Of a stretch of DNA of 64,000 nt, positions 49,166-60,990 are shown piece after piece (the stretch's first letter is position 1; every line of letters begins with the position of its first letter). Location of the stretch: NCBI GenBank assembly GCA_902729315.2, contig LR746280.1:1061001-1125000 (forward strand), written 5' to 3'. The stretch comes from Spirodela intermedia. Its lineage: Eukaryota > Streptophyta > Magnoliopsida > Alismatales > Araceae. Both the position numbers and the translations under genes were made by a program. Below the pieces are notes generated by a model. The model worked only from the letters and a program-made list of their open reading frames with translations. It was not told where the DNA came from and made no database searches.

Positions 49166-50726
49166 AAATAAAATTGTCTCCGAAATATGGGAGATCGTTG
49201 GCGCACTTCTTTTGTGTTAATTGTATATATTCGTTCCTCGGATTGTATTTTTCATCCTTCTCTCTTCCCGGCGTACTGGATCCGGTGCGGCGTCAGTGAA
49301 GCCCGATTTACCGCATCGATCTACTTCGTCCAAACATCTGTAAATACTTGTATCCGTTTCACATTTGAATAATCTATTTCATTTTCCCCCTTTCCCTCTC
49401 TCTTGTCGCTAGGGCAACGCCTCTCTATCCGTCGGCGGCGCCACCTGCGGCGACCAGCGAGCTGCGGCACCTTCGATAGTTCTGTACGTCGGTATGTCTA
49501 GGGGCCGGCAAGTGTGACCCTGTCCCGACGGGGTTCCGTAGTATGGACTTGAGACTTAGGCCAGAGAAGTCTAGAACTGGTCTTGGCACAGACGTAGTCC
49601 TTATGTTCTTCGGCTGCAACTTTCTTCCCATGATCTCCCTTCTCCTTGTCGGTCCGATCACGTGCCCCAAAAGTTAGAAAAATACTTAATTTATATAATT
49701 ATTCACTAATGGAGAACAGTTAACATACCTTCGTAATCATCATGAATGTGCAATCACCATGTATGAGAAGATATTGTCCGAGCAGATCATAAGCAAGCTG
49801 TATGAGAAACTTAGAGAAAGGTGCAAAGATATTGTCCGAGTAGTCCTAGCATCACCATGTATGACATCACGACGAGCTCTCTGCATTTTGTAGGTTGATC
49901 TCGGATGCAATTGAAATTGTTAAACTAGGACTCTAAATAAGGGTGTCACGCCACAAAGCTCTTTGGATCCGGGCTCGTGGAGCGGATTAGCCAATGGCAG
50001 GTGGATCTGGCGACTGTTCGCGACAAATAGCAGGTCTTCCTCCTGCCTCCTCATGTACTCTACGTTATCATTAGACGAAGAAAACCATTCCGTGGGGTGT
50101 GATGAGGCTGCTTGGTGCTGGTGTGGCGACCAAGGCCGCTTAGGGCAGAGAATAGAGGTAGGTCAACCTTGACCCCATGACAAAGGGTTTCTGGGTAAAA
50201 TAGTTGTAAAATAGTGGTGGATGACCAGAATTGTAACGTCTCCTCCCGCAAAGGAACCATTGAACGAAATGTCAACGTTCCAACCATCCCACGATGACGG
50301 GGAGAAATCATCATACATAACAACCCCTATGACATGACTGTTTCCAGTCCGGTTAGGTTTTCCACCATACATCATTCCAGTTATCCTGACATTCATTATC
50401 CGAATATCTTTAAAAATGTACGCACTTAAGATAAAATAGAATAAAGGAACATATAAGATACATCCAATAGGAGGACATTATTCTTGTGACCCTTCCACTT
50501 TCCCTTGTGTCAAATTCACAAAAACACCCAACAGTAACTTCTGGTTTTTTCTAATGTTTAGACTACAAAGTTAAAGGCCAACACCAAAAGACAACATTAC
50601 AAGACTGTAGCTGGGTGCATAAGACTCACTTATTTCCAAAAGACACCACGCTTAAAGAAACATACGTTCAACATTATTCTCCAGATAAGAAAGCATTTAA
50701 TACTTCATTTGGCGACATCTAACATA
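49166..50726. other. Region without a recognised gene, left of RLK pseudogene D
   Basis: A short direct repeat occurs at 49755-49860 (ATATTGTCCGAG and CATCACCATGTATGA each appear twice). Two minus-strand open stretches (50163-50396 with GKPNRTGNSHVIGVVMYDDF, and about 49950-50130 with EEDLLFVANSRQIHLPLANP) look coding-like, but I recognise neither. They could be exons of a captured or decayed gene. Confidence 0.3.
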
Positions 50727-53700
50727 CTACCTTGCTGATGGGGTTGTCCTTGGATCAAAAACAATAGGGCCTATATACCTTGAATTTGACCTCTGTACGC
50801 TAAAACTCCCGGGTATGTCACGTGAAGCCACAGATTCCAAGCACTCTTTCAACTGTACGACCACTTCACTCATCTTTGGTCGACGGCTCGATGTAGGTGA
50901 CGCACACACCATGGCAACTTCTACTGCTTTCCATATAGAATTCAAATCGTAATCACGTGAAGTGATTTAGAAAGTTCTTCTTTATCGATGGTGATCGGTC
51001 ATGGTATCCATAGCGTTGCATATTTTTCGGCCAAATCCGGATTTGGTTTTGCTTCTCCCGGTCGTCAAGCTGTTGGCGGGGAAAAAAGGATACAAAATGC
51101 GAAGAGCCAGCCTATTTATTATTCCTGAATGGACTCACCTGGCCACTTGGTCCGCTATGCTGGATATATCTCCTCTTTCCAGTCTAGACCCTACCCATGG
51201 CACTATTGGAGCACTGTCATGGCTGATTGCAGGCTGGCAAGTTATTTGATAGTACCTGTAAGAGAAGATTTCAAACTTCCATTTACTTCTTCAGGTATGT
51301 CATTTTAACATTCATTACTAAAGTTTACATACGTTGATATACGAGTGCCAGCAACTGCAGTTGATACATGAGTGGCATCTTCATGACCAAATAACTTAGA
51401 AAACCCAAAATCTCCTAATTTGGCTTCAAGCTTTGCACTTAATAGAATGTTTCTCGTCTTAAAATCTCTATGAACAATGGATGGCTTGCAGAAGCTGTGC
51501 AAATAGTCAAGTCCTGCGGGTAAAGATTTTATCAGTAGTGTCTCAATAAAAAAGAAATAGGTACGAATATATGCAAAGTATTTCGAAATATGGACACCCT
51601 GAGCAAAGTCTAGTGCTATTTTCAGTCACATGTCCCAATTTAGTCCAATGGTGTCGTGTGTGCCACCTGTGTTTCATCCAAACGTGTATTCAACATACAA
51701 AGCTGGCGAGCCAGAGTGAGAGATTCCTCTTCCATGATAATTTTTTTCCAAAAGTACATATACATCAACAAAAATCTACAGCATAAAATTCTTTATAAAA
51801 ACCTGATAAGTGATCTGAAAGAGAGACTTTTGGCATGTACCCATAAATGAGTGCTAGATAATTTTTGTCGTCACAATAACCTAGCAAATACACTAGATTT
51901 TTAAAACATATCAATTTTTATGATTGAAATGCATGCTAAGAAGATTTAACCTAGGAAAGGAGGGAAAAAATGTTAATATTGCAGTCATTTTATCATCTTC
52001 ATAATTATGACTTCTGCATGTAACTCTTTCGCTCGTTGGGAACATTTTAAAGCAACTTCACTGGAATTTCTCTTCCGTCATTTAATAACCCATAGTAGAC
52101 AATTCCAGAATCTCCTCTGCCTATTATACACTTAAAGTGTCTGGTAATCTTTATGATTTCTGAGAACGAGAATTGATCGCTCTCCAAATTCAAATCTTGT
52201 TGTTGGCTTTTCACTTGAAGAGCTCTCTTATCTCTTGAATTATGAATACGTCTCTTTGGTTTTAAGGAAATATTATGTCAAAACGATATCAAGAGATCCT
52301 GCATGGCTATTCCATTATTCAAATCAGCATAGGAATATGGTCATACCCTGTAGTTCACTTCGTATAGTACCTCACTTTCTTCCTCTAAATCTCCATACCA
52401 TGATAAATATTCAGAATAAAACCATGGTAGATATTGATACTTATACTATACTGCAAAGGATGTTCTTCCTTTTTCCATTTATTACTCCACATGAACCCAC
52501 TTTGTTGCAAAGTTTTATGTTGCCATCAGTTCTGCATTTGTTTAGGAAAAAAACATGAAGCATAAGTGCTTGAATTGAAGTAAAATCTTAATCTTGAAAA
52601 CCCATGGGGTAATAAGCATCACCATATGAATGAATTTTTACTATTTGAATCTCATCATATGGATCGCTTATATCATATAGCAAAAAGTCATTTTATTACT
52701 TGATCAATAGTTGTCTTCCTGTTAAATTATTGTACCATAAAGAAAATAAGAAAATCAGAAGATTTGTCAACATGGTTTTTTATTATCGCATTATAATTAT
52801 TTTTCAAGTACAATGGCTTTTGAAAAGAGGTTAAGTCTCATGATAACATGTAAATGGTAAAGATGCCACGCTTAATGTAGTAGTAGATTCCCATTCAGGG
52901 TCTCCTTGAGTCTCTCTCTCTTTTATTCCAACTCTTTAATATCTAAATAAAACCACGACATATATGGGCTTTCTTTGTTCTGCTTATGTGGCATAAGATC
53001 TCTTTAACTTCCAACATCAATTGAATTGATAGATTTCATCAAAAAATTGTTACATTTTACATATAATTTTTGACTTATAGTTGCCCATCTTTCAGAAAGC
53101 ATCTAACTTGAAGATCAATGAAGGAGAAATAGATAAGTTACGAAATATTCAAATTTTCATATAAGTTCTTGGTCATGTGGCAATGACTTAAATTCTTTGA
53201 GAGATTTTATTATGTTCTAATCTTTTGCGAAAGCATTGACCACGATTTATGTGGATAAAGGGTTTACCTTAATGACAGCGTCCCGTTTTGTGATTTGTTG
53301 TAAAGAACTTCAGGTATCTTTCCAGTCAACTAGCTGTTCATCAGATTTCTGCAAAATGGAACAAATGATCTTTAACTTTTGTGGGAACATATTTCTGAAC
53401 TCATCAAGGCAATGGTTCCAAAAACTTACAAGACCTGAAGATTCAGCAACTTTCTTAGATCATCTGGAAGTACTCCACTCAAATCGTTATGTAATAAGTC
53501 CCTGGGGTAAAAAAGAGGTTAATACAGAAGTCAACTTTGAATTAATTTGTAGGATTAGTATCTAGGGGTGTCCATAGACGGGGCATAGTCAATGTCTAGG
53601 TAAACAATGTGCTAGATGTACTGTTGCCCAAATCCTACGAGGTGGTGGTGGTGGTCATTAGGAATGAGAATGACGGCAGTGACACGATGATCCGGTCCTG

Positions 53701-54199
53701 ATTTCATTGAATCCGAAAAACCAAACCCTTCATGTCGAGCTACACCAGCTCATTGAGAGCTTTATGACATCATGTTCTTCAATTCCCTTAATGGAATGCC
53801 ATGTGCATTATCGATTTCAATATTATAAGATCACAACATCTGATGCACCTCGAAATGGGGAAAAGCTCAAGAACACTCACTATGCCTTTAGAGCCATGAG
53901 ATCGACAATAAATGGAGAAATTCCGCCTGCCAATCCACTGTGGGATAAATTCCTACAAGGCATTTCAACACTTTTTCAATGTCTGAGATTGTGCTAAAGA
54001 ATAGAGTTACCGTAGAATAGGTGCTGCGCCCGGTGATATCTTCTAAGAGAAATAACTCACAGAGACACGAAATCCGAGGCTTCTCCGAGACATTATGGCA
54101 GCAGCTCACCGCTTTCCACGTCAGATTTTGGGGAACGCACGGGTCCCCTTGCCAATTCTTCTTCACTTTGTAGAAATCTTTAATCTTCAACATCGCCTA
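50727..54199 (-). pseudogene. Pseudogene D: malectin-like LRR receptor kinase, 5'-truncated
   Basis: The fourth cluster copy keeps pieces of exons 4-13: exon 4 about 54058-54199 (MLKIKDFYKVKKNWQGDPCV), exon 5 about 53881-53952, exon 6 about 53427-53500, exon 7 about 53268-53349 (with a stop, NLMNS.LTGKIP), a degenerate transmembrane exon about 52370-52530, exon 9 about 52000-52200 (GRGDSGIVYYG, EIPVKLL then stop), exon 10 about 51805-51900, exon 11 about 51600-51655 (stop), exon 12 at 51333-51513 ([11 protein letters not shown], but GTPGYLDPE lost) and exon 13. Exon 13 has lost the EKSDVYSFG block and is split by about 190 bp of foreign sequence (about 50963-51147). The signal peptide and malectin exons are absent. 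It cannot make an active kinase. Confidence 0.93.
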
Positions 54200-54842
54200 G
54201 GTGTCACATTGGAAAAGGCACTTTGATAGAGGTGATGCTGTCAGTGAGAATGACACCTAAACCTAATGACTTGAGAATTGACCCAAAACATGTGGGATTG
54301 ATTTAAACAGCATGAGCCCTTGTTGATCTGTGTGTACTTGTTAGGGCCTTTTACGGATGGCCTTGGAGAGTGTTTCACTGGATATTTAGCGGTCATCATC
54401 ACTTCAACCGACAAACCTAGATAAGTTCAAGAGTTAAAATGGCGACTCACCATCACGGGCATTGGTGCGTGACACCTACATGATGTGGGCTAGATGAATG
54501 AAGAAGAAAATAATAATTGAAGCAAATAAACTATAGCGAAAATTACTAAATATTTTAAAGGGAATAATAAGGGATCTAGTGATTATCAGTAATCTTCTTC
54601 AATTGTGAAGCAAATCGACCATTTAGTTTAGAGAAATTATTGAGTAGGGTACCCTAAATTTAACAACTAAGATAATATTTTATCACTGGTTATGATCAAG
54701 CGAATTTGCAAGGTAGATATCCTATGATCTCTCATGCGACCATAGCAAGAAGATATATTGAATGAAAATATACTTGAATCTTGCGGTCGCTAGGCTTCAC
54801 CAAGTCTCGGCTCGTTCATCTGCAAAGTCGTCACATTCTTCT
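54200..54842. other. Non-coding region right of pseudogene D
   Basis: Where exons 1-3 of copy D would be expected, the sequence shows no similarity to the malectin exons. Nothing else is recognised. Confidence 0.35.
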
Positions 54843-55524
54843 CCAAGACATTAAATAGAGTTGAGGTTAATACTTTGACGAAATAATATGATTCTCTCTC
54901 TCTCTCTCTATCTATCTATCTCGCTCTCTCGCTCTAGCTCTCCCTCTAGCTCTCTCCCTCTCTTTCTCTCTGTGACGTGATCGCCATTTGGTGCATACGG
55001 TTGGATCTCTTGGTTGCTCGTTTCCTTTACTCATCCCATGTCACGCCCAGGGGCCATTAATCGTAGCGACACAACGGAACTCGGTCAAAGCCAGACCTGA
55101 ATAATGGCGATGGTTCTGCCTGCAGCGCGTCTCCGAACCGGTTAACACAGAAGGCGGAGAGAGGAGGATAGAGAGGAGTGAATTATTACATTACCATCAG
55201 ACCGGACCTTCCTGGGCAAGACCTCAAAATCTTGTCCGAAATGAAAAAAGGGGCTACCATGTGAGATGATTATCATGACACATACAAAATTCCTAACCCG
55301 GGTTTGATAATGGGTCAGCAGTGGCGCGGTCCCATTGACACACCCTTGTTCATGGCACTTGGGTACCCTCAGAATCCCCGACACACCCACCTGAAATCTC
55401 CATAACAATGAGCACATAACATAATGGCCAAGACATGAGGCAATTCTGAAGGCCGCCAGATAGGAGTGCTCCAAGAGCAACGTAACCCAAGATGTAGAGA
55501 CAGTGGCAGATACAGAAACAGAGT

Positions 55525-55570
<46 letters not shown>

Positions 55571-56490
55571 TCTTTCTGTCTGTCTGTCTGTCTTTCTCTC
55601 TCTCTCACCATCTTCTTCATCATCATCATCACCATCATCTCACTAAGCAGCCTTGTCCATGAGCTGGATTGGTGCCAAGATGTACGACTTGCTGGTCTCA
55701 ACAACGTACCCTTACATGACCATCTCCTCGAGCATGACCGAACAGGTATGGATTATTTATATAGCGAGGAAAATAAGCTCCGACATTTCCTGTTGAGGAG
55801 GAAAACAAAGCCGCGCTGCGTAGTTGTTATGACCTTATCCAAGACATCAAATAGAGTTTAGATTAATACTTTGACCTAATGATATGATTAATTCTCTCTC
55901 TCTCTTCCCCCCCCCCCAGCTCTCTTCCTCCCTCCCTCTCTCTCCCTCTCTCCCACCGTCTCTTCCCGTCTTTCTCTCTGTGACTTGATCGGCATTTGGT
56001 GTATAGGGTCAGATCTCTTGGTTGCACGTTTTCTTTAGTCATCGCATGTCACGACAATGGGCCATTATTCGTATCGACGCAACAGAACTCGGTCAAAGCC
56101 AGACCTGAATAATGGCGATGGTTCTGCCTGCAGCGCGTCCCCGAACCGGTTAACACAGAAGGTGGACAGAGAAGGAGAGATAGAGAGGACTGAATTATTA
56201 CATGAACATCTGACCGGACTTTCCTGCAAAATTCCTCAAAATCTTGTCCGAAATGAAAAATTGGCCCAATACTAAGCCGGGCTTTGATAACAGGGCTGTG
56301 GTGGCCCCATTCCCATTGACTCCCCCTTCTTCATGGCTCGTCAGTGCCCTCAGAATCCTTGACACACCCACTTGAAGTAACCTGACAGATGAAATTTCCA
56401 TAACAATGAGCACATATTAGCCAATACATGAGACAATTTAGAAGCCTGCCAGATAGGAGTGCTCCAAAAGCAACATAACCCAAGATAAGT
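54843..56490. repeat. Direct duplication of about 650 bp, copies about 1 kb apart
   Basis: 54843-55490 and 55842-56490 are similar from AAGACAT.AAATAGAGTT, through a CT tract, GGATCTCTTGGTTGC, CAAAGCCAGACCTGAATAATGG and CCGAACCGGTTAACACAGAAGG, to GCCAGATAGGAGTGCTCCAA. Between them lie a CT/CTTT tract (55524-55608), an ATC-rich stretch and an AP-4 sigma last-exon fragment. On the minus strand both copies hold a short coding-like piece (LGYVALGALLSGGLQNCLM) that I cannot assign. Confidence 0.8.
55643..55735 (-). pseudogene. AP4S: AP-4 sigma last-exon fragment
   Basis: The minus strand reads VMLEEMVM, stop, GYVVETSKSYILAPIQLMDKAA, stop. This is the C-terminus of AP-4 sigma (family: LEEMVMNGCIVETSKxNILxPIQLM). 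It is truncated upstream at 55735. It is flanked on the left by an ATC/CT-rich tract, as are the other fragments of this family. Confidence 0.85.
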
Positions 56491-56639
56491 CTTAGTTAAA
56501 AATAAATAGTGACCAATCTATAACAAGAACTTAAAATTTTTTATTGTCTCCACTGCTACTACATTGTATCACTTGAATAGATGTATCTTTCATCATCAAT
56601 TGATTTATGACGATAGAGGTAACTTCGTAAAGTCTTTTC

Positions 56640-57130
56640 TTGATTTTATTTTTAGAGTATGACCAAATGAACACTCTCATACATATCTTACTTCAACCTT
56701 TCTTCTTCTAGTACAAAATATGATATGAGTTCATTTAGGGACCATTTGTCCCTTTGACAATTATAGCTCACCTTAAATTGATTGAATTGTGTAAGAAGAG
56801 AAATCAAAGCAAAGTGTACGAGTAAATCTTCCGATAGCTTTAACTTTAATGTCTTTAATTTTGATACAAGATGAAACATCTCAAGAATATACTCCCTTAT
56901 ATTTTTTGTCTTTATTCTTCATAGAGATAAGTTTTGCTAAGATCATACTTGCTTCGACCTTATCATTCATAGTAAACTTTTTCTCAAGTTTGTCAAGAAA
57001 AACTCATGTTGTAGTGACCACTTTAAACAAAGTGTCCTTGAAGGCTTCTGAAATGACACGCTTCATAATTATAAGACACATGCAATTCAATCAGTCTCAC
57101 TTATCCATATCTCTTTTATTCTCATGAGAG
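56640..57130 (-). pseudogene. Copia gag remnant, minus strand
   Basis: A minus-strand open stretch reads IREYILEMFHLVSKLKTLKL, then LSEDLLVHFALISLLTQFNQ and SLNELISYFVLEEERLK. This is the copia gag core (family: REYIMxMSxIxxxLKxLxxxIxExxLVHxxLxSLPxxFxxFxxxYNxxKxxWxxxELIxxxVQEEERLK). Stops and frameshifts flank it. It is antisense to the pol fragment that begins at 57150, so two insertions or an inversion are involved. Confidence 0.82.
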
Positions 57131-57149
57131 TTTATGAGATTATTTCTCT

Positions 57150-58490
57150 TAATGTAACGTCTATATCCATGCTCAAGAACCAATATCATTAAGAAGATCT
57201 ACTAGAGAAAGTAAGAATATGATTTCGGATGAATACATCATATTCTTTTAAAATATGAGGTTTACATCGGAGTGATGGAAGATGATTCTATCCACTTTTA
57301 TCAAGTCATGCAAAGTTATAATTCTCATAAGTGAATTGATGTCATAAGTGAAGAGATTAAATCTATGAAGAATAATAATATCTGAGATCTTATCTTATTA
57401 CCCGAAATTATGAAGCGCATTGGCTGTAAAGATTACATTTCTCAATAGTAATATTAGTGAAATGATACATATGGTGTAATAAGAAAACTTTATATTTTGA
57501 GACTTAAAGAAAATCATATGCAAATTAAAGAAGTTCATCTATGGGTTGAAATAAATTTTTCGTCATTGGTATCACAAATTTCATCAAGTTATCATCTCAT
57601 TTAGTTTTGAGATGAATATGAGTGATGAATGTGTATATCATAAGTTTAGTGAGAGTAAATATATATTTCTAATGTCGAGGACATATTACTTGCCAATAAT
57701 GATATAAGCGTATTATGTGACATCAAAGATACCTTTGTTGTTAAAATAGAATTTTAGTCTCAATAAATACCCAAAGAATGATTACGAAGCTAATGAGTTG
57801 TAAAAAATTACTTATACATCAATCATAGGAAGCCTTATATATACTCAAATATTTACATGTCTAGATATTACATACATAATTAAAGTATTTAGTAGATATT
57901 TTAGTAACCCTAGTGTAGATCATTGGAAAACAACCAAATGGGTTATACGGTATTTATAAAAGATAAAGAACTATATGCTCACATATAAAAAAATAGATAA
58001 TTTAGATCAATGATTAAGATTTCAATTTCACTAGATGCACTAATAATAAATGACCAATTAGGGCATATATCTATTTGCTAACTGGAGGAACTATATTATA
58101 CAAGAGTGCTAAACAGAGTTTATAACTTCTACTATGTCAATAGAGTTTATAGCATACTATGAGACATCTACTCAGAGAACTTGGTTGAAGAATTTTTTCA
58201 TAGTGTTGTGAATTCTAAATGGAATTAAAAAAATCATTAAAGCTATTTTATGATAATAAATCAACTGTTCAGTTGTTTCAATAATAATAAGAGTTTGACA
58301 AAGTTTAAACATATAGACATCAAGTTCCTAATTGTTAAGAAAAGAGTTTAGAGTAGCTAGATGTCTATAGAGTATATTAAGACAAACCATATGATAGTAG
58401 ACCCACTTACTAAGGGACTGCTACCAAAGGTCTTTCACGAGTATATTACTCATATGGGTGTAATACCTCATAAGGATATGTAATTTTAGT
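57150..58490 (+). pseudogene. Copia pol remnant, plus strand (reverse transcriptase to RNase H end)
   Basis: In several frames I can read RRSTRESKNMISDEYI (end of integrase), CKVIILIS...EEIKSMKNNN-like sequence, WYHKFHQVIISFxFEMN and KFSESKYIF, a damaged catalytic block followed by DILLANNDI near 57690, LYCDNKS-like FYDNKSTVQLF near 58240, FKHIDIKFLIVKKRV near 58305 and MIVDPLTKGLLPKVFHEYI near 58395. The last two are the C-terminal RNase H/PPT-proximal motif of copia elements. Stops are frequent and the element is very old. Confidence 0.82.
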
Positions 58491-59070
58491 GAGAGTTTAT
58501 ATTTTAATGCTCATATGTTTATAGACATATAATTTGGCTATTTCATGTATGAAAAAGTTTATGGTTATTCTTACTCTAAATGTGATTGTTTGATCTCTCT
58601 TTGGAATAAGGATGACTAAGTTGTAAATGTACATGTATGACTCACATTTCATGTAATTCTCATACTACACATCCATAATGAAATGTCTTTGACAATGATA
58701 GTAAAATTTTGACATTACAAAGTCATAATGTACAATATCAAGTTATCATATATATTTTATCTAAGTGAGAGATTATTTGATTCAATCTCAATGTGAATAA
58801 TTATATATATGAATTATATACTATAGGACTATCATTAGGTTAATCTTACTTAAATTGATTCATTAGAGTTTATTTATGATTACAACATCTCTCATAAATA
58901 TAAATATGTATAGAGATCATGTCTTATTTTAATTTTATCATTGGCTAAATTAGAAAAAGACATGAAGAGCCTAACCACCTCTTATAAATAAGGGGTTAGT
59001 GAGAGTATGGCTTTAATCTTTTCTCATTATGTTTTATCATTCTCCACGTATCTCAACACTAGATCCTTCA
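58491..59070 (+). repeat. 3' LTR of the degraded copia element
   Basis: It follows the pol end after a purine-rich AGTGAGAGT. It contains CCTCTTATAAATAAGGGG at 58978-58995, a TATA-like box, and resembles the LTR end at 44035-44420 (GGTTAATC..., AACCACCTC...). Its right end merges into the CT-rich array, so the exact LTR boundary is uncertain. Confidence 0.55.
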
Positions 59071-59079
59071 AATTCAACA

Positions 59080-59264
59080 TCTCTCTCTCTCTCTCTTGCC
59101 TGCTCATTCTCTCTCTTTCTCTCTCTCCCTCCCTCCCTCTCTCTCTCTCTCTCTTGCCTGCTCATTCTCTCTCTTTCTCTCTCTCCCTCCCTCTTTCTCT
59201 CTCTCTTTCTCTCTCCTTCTCTCTCTCTCTCTCTCTCATTGTCTTTATCTCTCTCTCTCCCTCC

Positions 59265-59301
<37 letters not shown>

Positions 59302-59435
59302 CTTCTCTCTCTCTCTCTCTCTCTCTCTCATTGTCTTTATCTCTCTCTCTCCTCCCTCTCTCTCTCTCTCTTTCTCTCTCTCCTTCTCTCTCTCTCTCTC
59401 TCTCTCTCATTGTCTTTATCTCTCTCTCTCCCTCC

Positions 59436-59470
<35 letters not shown>

Positions 59471-59545
59471 TCCCTCTCTCTCTCTCCTTCTCTCTCTCTC
59501 TTTGTCTTTATCTCTCTCTCTCCCCCCTCTCTCTCTCTCCTTCTG
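59080..59545. repeat. CT-rich microsatellite/minisatellite array
   Basis: About 465 bp almost purely of C and T on this strand. Longer repeat units are visible: CTTGCCTGCTCATTCTCTC occurs twice, 58 bp apart (about 59095 and 59153), and CATTGTCTTTATCTCTCTC recurs at about 59237, 59329 and 59409, with TTTGTCTTTATC at about 59501 (spacing 80-92 bp). The long open frames here are compositional and not genes. Confidence 0.95.
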
Positions 59546-59929
59546 ATGGGATCACTAGATTCAATGAAGAATCTTCCACTCAAGAAAGTCAACTCAAGTC
59601 AGTAGAAGATTGTCAACTAGAGGCTCAACCTTTGAGGTCAACCCTTCTAAGAAGTAGTGCAAGGATCAGAGTTCTTCCACCTTGAAGAGTTCTTCCACCT
59701 TGAACATGGAATATTAGATCCAAGACCAACAGGTCTCTACCAGCAAGTAAGAGGATCCATCCACAAAAGATGACCCAACAAGAAGAAGAAGAAGAATGGG
59801 GAGAAGATGTCATGTCATCCTCACGTCCCTCCTCTCCTTAAATGGGGCGTTGTTTCAATCAAGAGGTGCCACATGGCATCTCTTGGGAGAGGGTGTCTCC
59901 TTCATCCCTTCCTTCTCATTCTCTCCCTA
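59546..59929. other. Spacer between the CT array and the inverted repeat
   Basis: CTTCCACCTTGAA repeats in tandem near 59675-59705. No gene is recognised. Part of it (59870-59930) may belong to the left arm of the inverted repeat. Confidence 0.3.
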
Positions 59930-60720
59930 TTCCTTAGAAAATCACCACTCTCCCTTCGCCTCTTCCCCCCTCTCACCCCTTGGACTAGGGATTCCTCCGA
60001 TCCTTTCATCGCCTCCTGGACTAGGGGCTTCCTCTCTTCTTCTCTCCCTCTTCGATTAGGGGGACCTCCATCTCTTCCTCTTCACATCGTCCTCGCCTTC
60101 TGCCTTGTCACTGCCATTCTGCCTCCTCGCCATTGACCCAGATGCCGCCGTTCCTCTTCCTCCATTGCCGCCACTCCCATTCTTGCCAGCCACCTTGTCG
60201 CCGTCGCACCCCTCCTCGCCGTCCGCCCCATCGCCGTCGTCCCACCTCCTCACCGCCGTTCTTCCTCCTCACCGTCTGCTCCGTTGCCGCCACACTGCCT
60301 CCTTGTCGTCCACCCCGTCGCCGCCATTTCATCTCCTTGCCGTCACAAACTCTCCTTTCTCGCTCCTACTGTTGCCACGAAACCCCTGTTTTCCCTCTCT
60401 CCTACTGACGCTCTCATTCTGCCTCCTTTTTCTCCCTCCGCCCCTTTAGTTAATATTTAATTATTCACCAACATTTTCTTCACCACGAGAATGTCCCATC
60501 TCTCTCTCTCCTCAGCCGACACATTCAACATTTTCCATCTCTCACACCGATACCTTCTTATTCCACCCTTTTTTCTCTCCTCACTTTATTCTCATCATTA
60601 TTTTATCTTATTATTTCATCTTCCTACTAGACCTCATTTATATATTCTCTCTCTTATAATTTTAGTTATCCAAATAATTTGTAGACCTTAGTTACCCAGA
60701 CCAAACCGACCAGTCCTTTT
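59930..60720 (+). repeat. Left arm of a large inverted repeat
   Basis: The arm matches the reverse complement of 61846-62560 over C+T-rich and CCGCCGTCG-type sequence. Landmarks in order: TGGACTAGGG motifs about 36 bp apart (59981, 60017, 60052), CCTCCATCTCTTCCT, CATCGTCCTCGCC, the CCGTCGCC block (60105-60440), CTGACGCTCTCATTCTGCC, and TTATTTTATCTTATTATTTC. Arms are diverged, and about 1.1 kb lies between them. This is either two opposite insertions of one repeat or a foldback structure. Confidence 0.75.
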
Positions 60721-60990
60721 AAATCATCATTCATTGGAAAGTACCCAACAAGGCTCGTGGATCTCAAGACATTAGAATCCAGAAAATCATTCAAGAATCT
60801 TATTATTTTATCTTCCTACTAGACCTCATTTATATATTTCTTTCTCTTATAATTTTAATTATCTAAATACTTTGTAGACCTTAGCTACTTAGCCCTAATT
60901 AATCATTCCTTTCAAATCATTACTCATTGAAAAATACACAACAATGCTCATGGATCTTAAGCCACTAGAATCAAGAAAATCAATCAATAA
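60596..60990 (+). repeat. Tandem duplication of about 200 bp
   Basis: TTATCTTCC... wait-free alignment: CATCTTCCTACTAGACCTCA (about 60625) and the related TATCTTCCTACTAGACCTCA (about 60807), each followed by TTTATATAT, TTATAATTTTA, TTTGTAGACCTTAG and, further on, GGATCT.AAG.CA.TAGAATC. The two copies differ by scattered substitutions and end near 60795 and 60990. Confidence 0.8.

Noticed and set aside
59007-59685. Long overlapping open frames encoding Ser/Leu-rich or Arg/Glu-rich proteins
   Set aside because: They come from a CT dinucleotide array, which is open in all frames. There is no complexity, start context or homology.
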